Assembly: GCA_945952225.1 (NCBI GenBank) | Contig: CAMFHP010000006.1 | Location: forward strand, 1 to 64,000 | Length of the DNA stretch: 64,000 nt | Reading direction: 5' to 3' | Source: an uncultured Myxococcaceae bacterium | GTDB taxonomy: Bacteria; Myxococcota_A; Polyangia; Polyangiales; Ga0077539 | Part shown: positions 10,181 through 18,099 of the stretch, in pieces | How the letters are laid out: every line of letters begins with the position of its first letter | Position numbering within the stretch: position 1 is the first letter of the stretch | Translations under genes and position numbers: made by a program | The notes under the pieces: model-generated | Database searches by the model: none | Told to the model about the DNA's origin: nothing | What the model saw: the letters and a program-made list of their open reading frames with translations, nothing else

Positions 10181-11178
10181 ACCGCGCGCTTCTCACCGCG
10201 CTCGTCGCGCTCTCGCTCGCGTGCCGCAACGATCCGGCGCCGCAGACCCGCGCGCGTCGCATCCCGCGTGCGCCCGCCGCTGCGATGCCTCCGCCGCCCG
10301 TCGATCCGGTGCCGCCCGCGCCCTCGCTGGCGATGATTCCGGGCCACGGCGCCGAGCCTCCTCCGCCGCCCGCGCCCGACCCCGCCAGCGGACCGCTCGT
10401 GGGCTGGGACCTCGTTCCCTTCGAAGACGGTCTGGGTCGTGACGGCGCGGTGTTTCTTGTGCTCACCGAGCGCGTGCCCGGATCGCCGCCGCGCGACCTG
10501 CTCCACGCGGGCGCGCGCCGCGAGTGCCGCGAGGTGGCGCCGCCGATGCTGCGGGTGACGGGCGATGGCGGTGCGGGCCTCGTGGGCGCGATGCGCACGG
10601 TGCGATGTGCGCTGCCCGAGCCCGCGAGCTTCTCGCTCGTGCGAGACGGGGATCAGTGGGCGGTGGTGCGCGCGGGCTGCGAGCGTCCGTCGCGCGTGTG
10701 CGGCGCGGTGACGGCGCCCGACGTGATCGTGGCGCGTGTGCCCATCGAGACGCCGCGCGTGGCCCGCACGCCCGGTGGATTGATGGAGCGCGAGGCGCCG
10801 CGGAGCCTTCCGCCGCCGACCCTGCAAGACGCCCGCATGGTGCGCGCGCGGTGGTCGCTCGACGAGCCCGTGCTCGATGGGGCGCCCACTCCCGCACGCA
10901 TGGCGACGCTGACCTTCGAGGGCGCGGTGCACCGTCGCATCGAGTTCGGCGCGGCCACGGCGCTGCGCGTCGACACGGGCTCACCCCTGCCCGGTGTGCG
11001 CAACGCGATCGCGCGGGTGGTGATCGAGACCGTCGACGAAGGTCCGCGCGCGGTGGCCCTCACGCGCGATGGGGACGTGGTGCGCGTGCACGCCGCGGGG
11101 GAGTCATCGACGATCATCACGCAGCGCGTGGCCCTGCCGCCGCGCGCGCCGCTCACGCTCGTTCCGCCTGCGCCCTGA
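10177..11178 (+). CDS. Putative lipoprotein, Pro-rich N-terminus
   Basis: 333 residues. A signal peptide ending in lipobox LSLAC (Cys16) is followed by a Pro/Ala-rich linker to about residue 70, then a beta-rich domain with four Cys residues. No family is recognised. The ATG overlaps the lipB stop (ATGA), so translation is probably coupled, but the product is envelope-located and unlikely to function in lipoylation. Confidence 0.85.
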   Translation: MNRALLTALVALSLACRNDPAPQTRARRIPRAPAAAMPPPPVDPVPPAPSLAMIPGHGAEPPPPPAPDPASGPLVGWDLVPFEDGLGRDGAVFLVLTERVPGSPPRDLLHAGARRECREVAPPMLRVTGDGGAGLVGAMRTVRCALPEPASFSLVRDGDQWAVVRAGCERPSRVCGAVTAPDVIVARVPIETPRVARTPGGLMEREAPRSLPPPTLQDARMVRARWSLDEPVLDGAPTPARMATLTFEGAVHRRIEFGAATALRVDTGSPLPGVRNAIARVVIETVDEGPRAVALTRDGDVVRVHAAGESSTIITQRVALPPRAPLTLVPPAP

Positions 11179-11231
11179 GCGCGGGATCGCTCTCGTCTCC
11201 GATGGCATCGACGTTGCGCACCGGCCCCGCC

Positions 11232-12503
11232 ATGAACACGCCCGCCCGTTCACGCAAGACCGCTGAAAACAAGGCTCTCTACGTCATCGCGTGCCTCGCG
11301 CTCTCGGGGTGCGTCGGTGGCTCTCCGACCGCGGTGACCGTGGGTGACTACGCCACGGTGCGCGCCGACGAGGTGCCGCTCCCCGCCTCGTCGGGTGCGA
11401 GCGCGCCGATCGCCGAAGCGCCGCCCGCGCCGTCCGCACCCGCGCCCGTCGCACAGCCCGTCGCCGCACCGACGCCTGCGCCCGTGACGCCCGCGCAGAC
11501 CGCCGCCCGCACGCCTGCTCCGACGCCTGCACCGACGCCCGTAGCGACGCCCGTAGCGACGCCCGTAGCGACGCCGGTAGCGACGCCCGCGGCGACCCCT
11601 GCAGCGACCCCTGCACCGACCCCCACGCCCGCGCCTGCGGCGTCTGCGGGAGACGACGAGAACGCGGCGGTGGCGCAGATCCTCACGACGGTCGGGGCCG
11701 ATCCCGTCGCGGCGCGGTCGCAGTTGCGCGCGCTGCGTGGACCGCTGGCGCAGGCGTGGGCCGCGTACCTCGCGCATCACGCGGGCGACGACGGCGCGGC
11801 GATGGCGGCGCTCGATGCGCTCTCGGCGGCGGGCATCGACGCGGGCGTGACGCCGGAGATGCACGCGACGCTCGCGGAGAAGCTCCTGCGCGTGGTGCGG
11901 GTGGTGACCGACGATCGCGCGGGCGAGGGGGCAGACCTCGTGGGGGCGATGCCCTGCGCGGTGTTCGAATGGGATCCCGCGGCGGCGCGCGAGGCCTTCG
12001 GGCCCGCGAACGGGTCGACGCGCGATTCGATCGTGGCGCCCTTCAAAGAGCGCTGCGCCCGTGAGGTGGTGACCCGTGCGTTGCCCGGCGCAGAGGGCGT
12101 GCGCGCGGTGGCGGCGGCGCAGGCCGTGGGGCGCGTGTTGTTCCGGCAGTTTCCCTATGATCCGCAGGGGGGAACGATGCAGACGGCCTTCGCGATCCAC
12201 GCGGAGGAGGCGCTGCGCGATGTGCTGCTGGGCCTTCCCTTCGACGAGCGCGCGCAGGGCGACGAGCCCATGCGCCGTGTGGTGGCGGCGCTCGCGCAGA
12301 TGCATCCCGAGCGGCTTCCGCGGGTGGGGGCGTACCGTCGTCAGGCCGAGGCCCACGTGCCGTCGATCGCGAACGGCATCTGCGCCGTGGCCCGCGCGCG
12401 CGGCGAGACCCTTACGCCGGGCCAGTGCACCCGTCGCGCGTACAGCGCCACCTTCGCTGCCTTCGCGCGCTGGGTCGGACCCACCGTCGACGACTCACCC
12501 TGA
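11232..12503 (+). CDS. Putative lipoprotein with Thr-Pro-Ala repeat linker
   Basis: 423 residues. The signal MNTPARSRKTAENKALYVIACLALSGC ends at lipobox LSGC when read from the ATG at 11232; an in-frame ATG at 11202 would lengthen the n-region. A Pro/Ala/Thr linker (about 50-135, a run of PVAT/PAAT units) leads to an all-helical domain of about 280 residues with TPR-like spacing and four Cys. The last 9 bases overlap the convergent YhhN gene. Function unknown. Confidence 0.85.
   Translation: MNTPARSRKTAENKALYVIACLALSGCVGGSPTAVTVGDYATVRADEVPLPASSGASAPIAEAPPAPSAPAPVAQPVAAPTPAPVTPAQTAARTPAPTPAPTPVATPVATPVATPVATPAATPAATPAPTPTPAPAASAGDDENAAVAQILTTVGADPVAARSQLRALRGPLAQAWAAYLAHHAGDDGAAMAALDALSAAGIDAGVTPEMHATLAEKLLRVVRVVTDDRAGEGADLVGAMPCAVFEWDPAAAREAFGPANGSTRDSIVAPFKERCAREVVTRALPGAEGVRAVAAAQAVGRVLFRQFPYDPQGGTMQTAFAIHAEEALRDVLLGLPFDERAQGDEPMRRVVAALAQMHPERLPRVGAYRRQAEAHVPSIANGICAVARARGETLTPGQCTRRAYSATFAAFARWVGPTVDDSP
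11534..11618 (+). repeat. 12-bp tandem repeat encoding Thr-Pro-Val/Ala-Ala
   Basis: About seven copies of a GACGCCCGTAGC-like unit lie in the linker of the lipoprotein gene. The first copies are nearly identical and later ones drift (GTAGC to GCGGC to GCAGC). Copy number could vary by replication slippage without breaking the frame. Confidence 0.8.
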
Positions 12504-13133
12504 CGCGCGCGCCGCCGTGCTCGCGAGCAGGAGCTGCGCGCCGAAGTACAGCGGCCATCCCCACAGCTTGTTCGAGAACCCCGGCGCCACGAAGCGGTCG
12601 CGCGCCACCGAGAGATCCGAGAGGTAGAACATCACCGCGCCCGCGAGGAGCGCGCCGTCGGGCCGCTGCGCATACGTCGCCACGGCCAGCGCCACCATCG
12701 CCGTGATGACCAGCATGTAGGCCCGCACGGGCTGGAGCATCGCGCGCGGAACCTTCGGGAGAAGCCACCGCGAGACCATCCAGAGCGGCGCCGCGAGCGC
12801 GAGTGCAGCGGCGAGCGCGAGGCCCCACGAGACCCCGCGCAGCGCGAAGGCCGACGCGTAGGCCACGTGGCCGAGCAGAAACGCGGCGAGGCCTGCGAGA
12901 AAGGTCCGCGGCGTGCGCGGAATGAGCAGCACGTCGCCGCACCACGAGCACACGAGCGCGGTGAGGATCGCGCGTCCGTAGCCCGTCGCGAGCGCGCCGT
13001 GTTGCAGCGCCGAGAGCACGAAGCCCGAGGCCGCGAGGGGCTTGGCGATCCACTCGCCGGTGCGCCATCCGCGCGAGGCCACGGCGAGGAGCGCCACGGA
13101 GGCGATCACGGTGATCCACGCGCCGGTGTTCAT
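12495..13133 (-). CDS. YhhN/TMEM86-family membrane protein (lysoplasmalogenase-like)
   Basis: 212 residues with seven or eight membrane helices. Family hallmarks are GYGRAILTALVCSWCGDVLL, LGHVAYASAFAL and the C-terminal GAVMFYLSDLSVARDRF with FSNKLWGWPLYFGAQLL. Eukaryotic relatives cleave the vinyl-ether bond of lysoplasmalogens; plasmalogens occur in myxobacteria, so this role is plausible but untested. ATG start overlaps the stop of the upstream Cys-rich lipoprotein gene by 4 nt. Confidence 0.9.
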   Translation of the reverse strand: MNTGAWITVIASVALLAVASRGWRTGEWIAKPLAASGFVLSALQHGALATGYGRAILTALVCSWCGDVLLIPRTPRTFLAGLAAFLLGHVAYASAFALRGVSWGLALAAALALAAPLWMVSRWLLPKVPRAMLQPVRAYMLVITAMVALAVATYAQRPDGALLAGAVMFYLSDLSVARDRFVAPGFSNKLWGWPLYFGAQLLLASTAARASG

Positions 13134-16105
13134 CGGGTGTTGCCCACGGTGAGGGTGTCGAAGCGCGCGGGGCCCACGGCGGTCGGCGTGAGGAGGTAGA
13201 GCGTGCCGTCGGGGGCGAGGGCGAGGCGCTCCACGGCGCTGCGCGTGGCGAGCGTGCGGAGGCCGCTGAAGTCGTAGCGCACGGAGACCACGCGGCGGTC
13301 GGCGAGGGAGGCGTAGAGGCGTCCCAGAAAGAAGTCCGCGCGCATCGAGGCCACGCCGGCGCCGAAGCTCCCGAGGAGCTCGGGTTCGGCGCCTGCGGCC
13401 GCGAGGTCGAGCTGGTAGAGGTCGCCGTTGTCGAGCGCGATGGCCATGCGACGCGGCGTGAGCATCGTGGCGGCATGCACGCGGCGGGAGAAGCTCGCGA
13501 GGCGCACCGGCGTCGAGCCCGCGGTGCCGAGGCGGAAGAAGTCTCCGTTCGCGCGCAGGTTGCCCACGTACGCCTCGCCCGCGGCCGACATCGCGAGGCC
13601 CAGCGGACCCTCGCGGAAGTACACGCCATCGAGCGCGCTCCCGCCCGTGGTGATCGCGCCTTCGAAGAGCAGGGGCACGCTCGACGTCGCGCGGTCGACG
13701 AGCCCCACGCCCTGGATCGTCGACCCCGTGCATCCGCAGCCCGCGCAGCACGCATACACCGCGGCCACGGCGGGCGTCGCGCCACCGCCCGCGCGCTGCA
13801 CGGCGACCTCGCCCATGTCGAGGTTCGACACCCCCGCGAACTGCGCGTAGGTGCCGTCGGAGGCCATGCGTCGCACGTAGTCGGTGCCGCCCACGACGGT
13901 GCTCCCGTACACGTTGCACGCGTCGTCGATGTCGACGCCCACGAGGCCGTCGCGCATGGGCGAGGTGTTGAGCGCCGTGAGCGACGGGGCCGCGCAGGTG
14001 GCGGGGCGCTCGCACGGACAGTCGCGTCCCCAGCAGCGTCCGGTGCTGTCGCAGGTCACGTCGCGGCACGCGCCGAAGGGGAGGCACCGCGACGTCGCGG
14101 GGTCGCAGTACGTGCCCGGTCCGCACTGGCGTCCGCCGCAGAAGGCGAAGACGCCCGAGAGCACACACGCCGCGGTGGGGGCCTGGCAGGTGCCCGAGGT
14201 GAAGTCACAGGTGCGTCCGAGCGGGCACGTGGCGGCGCCCGCGAGGCGGCAGTCGGGCTGGCACGTTCCGCCGCCGCAGGCCGCGCGCTCGGGGCCACAC
14301 GCGGCGCCGCACTGGCCGCAGTGCGAAGGGTCGCGGAGCGTGTCGGTCTCGCAGCCGTTGGTGCTGTCGCCGTCGCAGTCGTCACGGCCCGCGGGGCACG
14401 CGATCACGTCGTTCACGGCGCACACGACGGTGCCCGGCATCGCGTACTCGCTGTCGTTGTAGAGCACGCGACAGCCCGTGCACTCGCGGTTCGTGAACCC
14501 GTCGGTCGCGTGCAACGGAACGGGGTCGAAGCGCCCTGCGTTGAGGCAGTTCTCGCCCATGTCGAGGGGCGTCAGCGCGGCCGGGTCGATCGACGCGTCG
14601 GTCCATGCGCCACCGCTGCCGAGCCAGCCTCCGCGCGCGGCGAGGGTGGGGCACGACGAGGCCGGTCCCGCGAAGAAATTCGCCCAGAACCACGGGCCTC
14701 CCGAGAGCGAACGCGCCGCCCGACGGAGCGCCGCCGCGTGCGCCGCGGAGCGCACCTCGAAGGCCCTCATCCCCGCGGGACACACCGTCGACGCGAGCAC
14801 CGTCGACGCGCCGCCGTTCACCCGCGTGCCTTCGAGAAAGGTGTATCCGTGGCCCGCCTCCATGTCGCACCACGCCGACACCACCGCGCCTCCGTCGAGC
14901 GCGATGTCGTAGCGCCCGCTCGGCGCCGTGGGCATGCGCAGGTGCACGGCCTCGCACGACGTGGGCAGCCCCACGCAGGCGCCGCGCTCGCAGCGTCCGC
15001 GCGCCGAACACGCGGCCCCGCAGCGTCCGCAGTGCGAGGCGCTCGTCGAGAGGTCGGTCTCGCAGCCGTTCGAAGCGTCGCCGTCGCAGTCGCCGAAGCC
15101 TTCGATGCAGGTGAATCCGCAGGTCGAGGCAGAGCAGGTGGCCGTGGCGTGGGCGGGCGCGGTGCACGCTCTTCCGCACGCGCCGCAGTGGCGCGCGGTG
15201 CTTCGGGTGTCGGTCTCGCAGCCCGTGCGGGTGTCGCCGTCGCAGTCGCCGAAGCCCGTCGCGCACGCGGTGATCTGGCACTCGCCCGCGACGCAGCGCG
15301 AGGTCGCGTTGGGGCCGCTGCACGGGGCGTTGCAGTCGCCGCAGTGCGCGAGGCTGGTGTACGTGTCGGCCTCGCATCCGTTGGCGAGGTCGCCGTCGCA
15401 GTTCGCGAAGGGGAGGTTGCAGTTGGCCACCACGCAGCGCCCCGCGGAGCACGCCGCGATGCCGTTGGTGATCGAGCACGCGTTGCCGCACACGCCGCAG
15501 TGGGCGCGGTTGGCCACGGTGTCGACGCACGCGTTGTCGCAGCACAGGAGCCCCGCGGCGCAGGGCTGCGTGGCGCTGCATCCGGGGGTGCAGGTGTTGG
15601 CCATGCAGACGTTGCCCGAGGGGCAGTGCGTGTCGCGCGCGCACTCGACGCAGCGGCGCGTGGCGGTGTCACAGCGCGTGAGGCGCACGCCGCTCGGAGG
15701 CGCGAGGCGCAGGCACGCGTCGTCGTCGCGGCAGCCCGTGACACAACGGAGCTGCGCGGGGTCGCACCACGTTCCGAGGGCGCAGCGGGCGTCGTTGTCG
15801 GGGAGGCAGGGCACGCAGCGTCCCGAGGCCACGTCGCAGAGCGGAGACTCGGGCGAGCGCGCGGCGCAGTCGGCGTTGGCGGTGCACGGCGGCGGCGCGG
15901 CGTCGAAGGGCGCGACGTCGGCGCGGTCGGGCGCGGTGTCGGGGGCGATGGACGCGTCGGGCACGTCGGCGGCGATGGGCACATCGGGCGCGCCGAGGTC
16001 GTTGACGGCGGCGTCGGCGGGGGCCGTGGCCACGGGCGCGTCGGCGCACGCGCCGAGCGCAACGAGCAGCAGCGGGAGGAGCCAGGCGGCGCGGGCAGAC
16101 ACCAT
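13130..16105 (-). CDS. Large Cys-rich lipoprotein with fibrinogen-like and propeller-like parts
   Basis: 991 residues. Signal peptide with lipobox LGAC (about residue 19), an Ala/Asp/Pro linker, then Cys-rich modules (about 75-380) including at least three copies of a Gly-Asp-Cys-Asp-Gly-Asp...Asn-Gly-Cys-Glu-Thr-Asp...His-Cys-Gly-x-Cys unit; a fourth copy follows at about 575. Between them, about 385-560, is a domain whose GRYDIALDGG and AWCDM sequence resembles fibrinogen-like C-terminal domains. The last 270 residues look like a beta-propeller. Probably a surface-exposed adhesion or recognition protein. Start ATG at 16105. Confidence 0.87.
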   Translation of the reverse strand: MVSARAAWLLPLLLVALGACADAPVATAPADAAVNDLGAPDVPIAADVPDASIAPDTAPDRADVAPFDAAPPPCTANADCAARSPESPLCDVASGRCVPCLPDNDARCALGTWCDPAQLRCVTGCRDDDACLRLAPPSGVRLTRCDTATRRCVECARDTHCPSGNVCMANTCTPGCSATQPCAAGLLCCDNACVDTVANRAHCGVCGNACSITNGIAACSAGRCVVANCNLPFANCDGDLANGCEADTYTSLAHCGDCNAPCSGPNATSRCVAGECQITACATGFGDCDGDTRTGCETDTRSTARHCGACGRACTAPAHATATCSASTCGFTCIEGFGDCDGDASNGCETDLSTSASHCGRCGAACSARGRCERGACVGLPTSCEAVHLRMPTAPSGRYDIALDGGAVVSAWCDMEAGHGYTFLEGTRVNGGASTVLASTVCPAGMRAFEVRSAAHAAALRRAARSLSGGPWFWANFFAGPASSCPTLAARGGWLGSGGAWTDASIDPAALTPLDMGENCLNAGRFDPVPLHATDGFTNRECTGCRVLYNDSEYAMPGTVVCAVNDVIACPAGRDDCDGDSTNGCETDTLRDPSHCGQCGAACGPERAACGGGTCQPDCRLAGAATCPLGRTCDFTSGTCQAPTAACVLSGVFAFCGGRQCGPGTYCDPATSRCLPFGACRDVTCDSTGRCWGRDCPCERPATCAAPSLTALNTSPMRDGLVGVDIDDACNVYGSTVVGGTDYVRRMASDGTYAQFAGVSNLDMGEVAVQRAGGGATPAVAAVYACCAGCGCTGSTIQGVGLVDRATSSVPLLFEGAITTGGSALDGVYFREGPLGLAMSAAGEAYVGNLRANGDFFRLGTAGSTPVRLASFSRRVHAATMLTPRRMAIALDNGDLYQLDLAAAGAEPELLGSFGAGVASMRADFFLGRLYASLADRRVVSVRYDFSGLRTLATRSAVERLALAPDGTLYLLTPTAVGPARFDTLTVGNTR

Positions 16106-16114
16106 CACCCGCCC

Positions 16115-16144
16115 ATTGGACGTGCCCCGCGAGGCCCGCGTCAA
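16115..16144 (-). promoter_or_regulatory. Promoter of the Cys-rich lipoprotein gene
   Basis: On the minus strand TTGACG (16144-16139) and TCCAAT (16120-16115) are 18 nt apart. The -10 box ends 9 nt before the ATG at 16105, leaving room for a leader of only a few bases. Confidence 0.45.
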
Positions 16145-16265
16145 CGCGGCGATGGCGCCGCCGTGCTGATCGCGTGGGGCTATCACAGACATTCCGAGGA
16201 TGTGTTGGCGATTGTCAGCGACGCGACCGACCATGGGGGCATCTCACACACCCACGGAGCGCACC

Positions 16266-16751
16266 ATGACCACGCTGTACAAGAGCCCGAGCCCCCTGTC
16301 TGAAACCGCCCGCAAGGCCGTGGCCGAGACCCTCAACGCGCGCCTCGCCGACGGCCTCGACCTGCACAGCCAGATCAAGGTCGCGCACTGGAACATCAAG
16401 GGTCCGCAGTTCGCCTCGCTGCACCCGCTGTTCGAGACCTTCGCCGTGAGCCTCGCGAACCACAACGACGCGATGGCTGAGCGCGTGGTCACCCTCGGCG
16501 GACGCGCCTACGGCACGGTGCGCCACGTCGCGAGCGCCTCGCGGCTGCCCGAGTACCCGCAGGAGACCTCGCGCGACCTCGCGCACGTGGCGCTGCTCGC
16601 CGACCGCTTCGACACGTACCTCGAAGGGCTCCGCGCCTCGCGCGCCGTCGCCGAGGAGCAGCGCGACACCGACACCGTCGACCAGCTCACGGGCGTGATC
16701 TCGGAGTTCGAGAAGCACACCTGGTTTCTGCGCGCGTCGCTCGAAGGCTGA
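16266..16751 (+). CDS. dps: Dps-family ferritin-like DNA-protection protein
   Basis: 161 residues. The ferroxidase ligands of Dps proteins are present: His41 and His53 in HWNIKGPQFASLHPLF, Asp68 and Glu72 in NHNDAMAERV. Dps dodecamers oxidise and store iron and protect DNA in stationary phase or oxidative stress. GGAG at 16255-16258 precedes the ATG at 16266. It is monocistronic and diverges from the lipoprotein gene across 160 bp. Confidence 0.94.
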   Translation: MTTLYKSPSPLSETARKAVAETLNARLADGLDLHSQIKVAHWNIKGPQFASLHPLFETFAVSLANHNDAMAERVVTLGGRAYGTVRHVASASRLPEYPQETSRDLAHVALLADRFDTYLEGLRASRAVAEEQRDTDTVDQLTGVISEFEKHTWFLRASLEG

Positions 16752-16765
16752 TCGAGCGCGGTGAC

Positions 16766-17311
16766 TCAGGCGCCCGCGTCGACGTGGGCGCCGTAGGCCT
16801 CGATGCGGGCCGCGATGCGCGCGTCGAGGTGGGCGCTGAGTCCGTGGAGGGCGCGGGCGATCTCGCGGGCCTCGTCGCGGTAGGCCGCGCGCTTTGACGA
16901 CGACCACGCGGGGGGCGGCGGTTCGAGGTTGGTGATCCGGTCGGCGAGCTTGACCATGCGCACCTCGGGTGCTTCGAGGGCGAGGCGCGCGAGGCAGTCG
17001 GTCATGCGCTCGTGCTTCGGCAGCGCGCTGTTCTTCGTGAGCGCGCGAACGCCGCGGGCCACGGCGTCACCGAACTCCTCGACGAGGCGCTCGTAGGGCG
17101 TGGCCGTGTCTTCGAGCGTGTCGTGGAGCAACGCGCACGCGAGGCAGAGGTTCGCGTCGCGCGAGGGGTCTTCGACGCACGCGCGCAGGGCCTCGGCGGC
17201 CACCTTCGCGAGGTGCACGGTGTAGGGGAGGCCGGTGCCCGGCACGCGCTGGGCGCCGTGGGCGTGGGCCGCGAAATCGAGGGCGCGGGCGTAGAGGTCG
17301 GGGCTCCACAT
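16766..17311 (-). CDS. HD-domain hydrolase, small alarmone hydrolase-like
   Basis: 181 residues. Residues 1-140 carry the SpoT/MESH1-type HD fold: YTVHLAKVA, LLHDTLEDT (His-Asp metal pair), RGVRALTK and VKLADRITNL. There is no synthetase, TGS or ACT domain. Related stand-alone proteins hydrolyse (p)ppGpp, so an alarmone hydrolase is the best guess; other nucleotide hydrolases cannot be excluded. It follows the beta-barrel gene by 8 nt on the same strand. Confidence 0.85.
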   Translation of the reverse strand: MWSPDLYARALDFAAHAHGAQRVPGTGLPYTVHLAKVAAEALRACVEDPSRDANLCLACALLHDTLEDTATPYERLVEEFGDAVARGVRALTKNSALPKHERMTDCLARLALEAPEVRMVKLADRITNLEPPPPAWSSSKRAAYRDEAREIARALHGLSAHLDARIAARIEAYGAHVDAGA

Positions 17312-17319
17312 GGGCGCGG

Positions 17320-18060
17320 TCAGAACTGGCCCATGAGCCCGAACTGCGCGGAGATCAGGAGCTGCGACACCGTCGACTCGGTGGTGGTGGTGCTCGTCGT
17401 GCTGCCGACGGTGACCGTGCGCGTCGTGGTGGCGCTGCCCGCGATGGGGAGGTCGCCGAGGAGGCCCAGCGTGAGCGACACGTGCGAGTCGAGGGCGAAG
17501 GCCAGCGTGGGTTCGAGGTTGATCCACACGGGCACGTAGGTGCTCTCGACGCGCGTCGTGGCCGACGACGAGGTGGGCGAGGCCGAGACGTACGAGAGCG
17601 TCGCGCCCACGCGGGGCCAGAAGGTCAGCGTGCGCGTCAGCGGGATCACGTAGCCCACGCGGGGCGCGAGGCCGAAGCCGAAGACCGACGTGCCGCTGCC
17701 GCTCGCGTCGTCGGTGACCTTGTTCCACGAGATGAAGGCCGAGGCGCCCACGGTGACGTGGCTGTCGAACTCGACGTCGACGGCGAAGCGCGGAACCTGC
17801 GCGGCGGGAAAGAGCCCGAGGTTGCCCGGGCCCACCGAGGAGTAGCCCGCGCCGAAGAGGTTCACCGACATCCAGCTCGTGTTGCTCTCGGTGGTGACCG
17901 TGGTCGATCCGACCGTGCTCGTGACCGACTGCGTGACCGCGTTCGAGGTGATGCCGAAGGCGCGCTCGATGCTCACGCGGGTGCGTCCGCTCTGGGCCGA
18001 CGCGAAGGGTGCGAAGGTGGTGAGCGCGAGGGCGAGGGCGAGGGAGAGGTGCTTCGTCAT
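17320..18060 (-). CDS. Predicted outer-membrane beta-barrel protein
   Basis: 246 residues. A Sec signal peptide (cleavage after ASA, about residue 22) precedes alternating amphipathic strands rich in Thr, Ser and Val, and the chain ends in Phe (LMGQF), as is usual for outer-membrane barrels. Runs such as STTTTTT and SSATTR probably form extracellular loops. Family not recognised. Confidence 0.8.
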   Translation of the reverse strand: MTKHLSLALALALTTFAPFASAQSGRTRVSIERAFGITSNAVTQSVTSTVGSTTVTTESNTSWMSVNLFGAGYSSVGPGNLGLFPAAQVPRFAVDVEFDSHVTVGASAFISWNKVTDDASGSGTSVFGFGLAPRVGYVIPLTRTLTFWPRVGATLSYVSASPTSSSATTRVESTYVPVWINLEPTLAFALDSHVSLTLGLLGDLPIAGSATTTRTVTVGSTTSTTTTESTVSQLLISAQFGLMGQF

Positions 18061-18099
18061 GGTGCGTCCGTGAAGGGAGTTGGGCAGTGCGTCGGTGGC

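Noticed and set aside
13475-16303. A plus-strand open frame of about 942 codons
   Set aside because: It mirrors the Cys-rich lipoprotein gene, whose signal peptide and repeats are clear on the minus strand.
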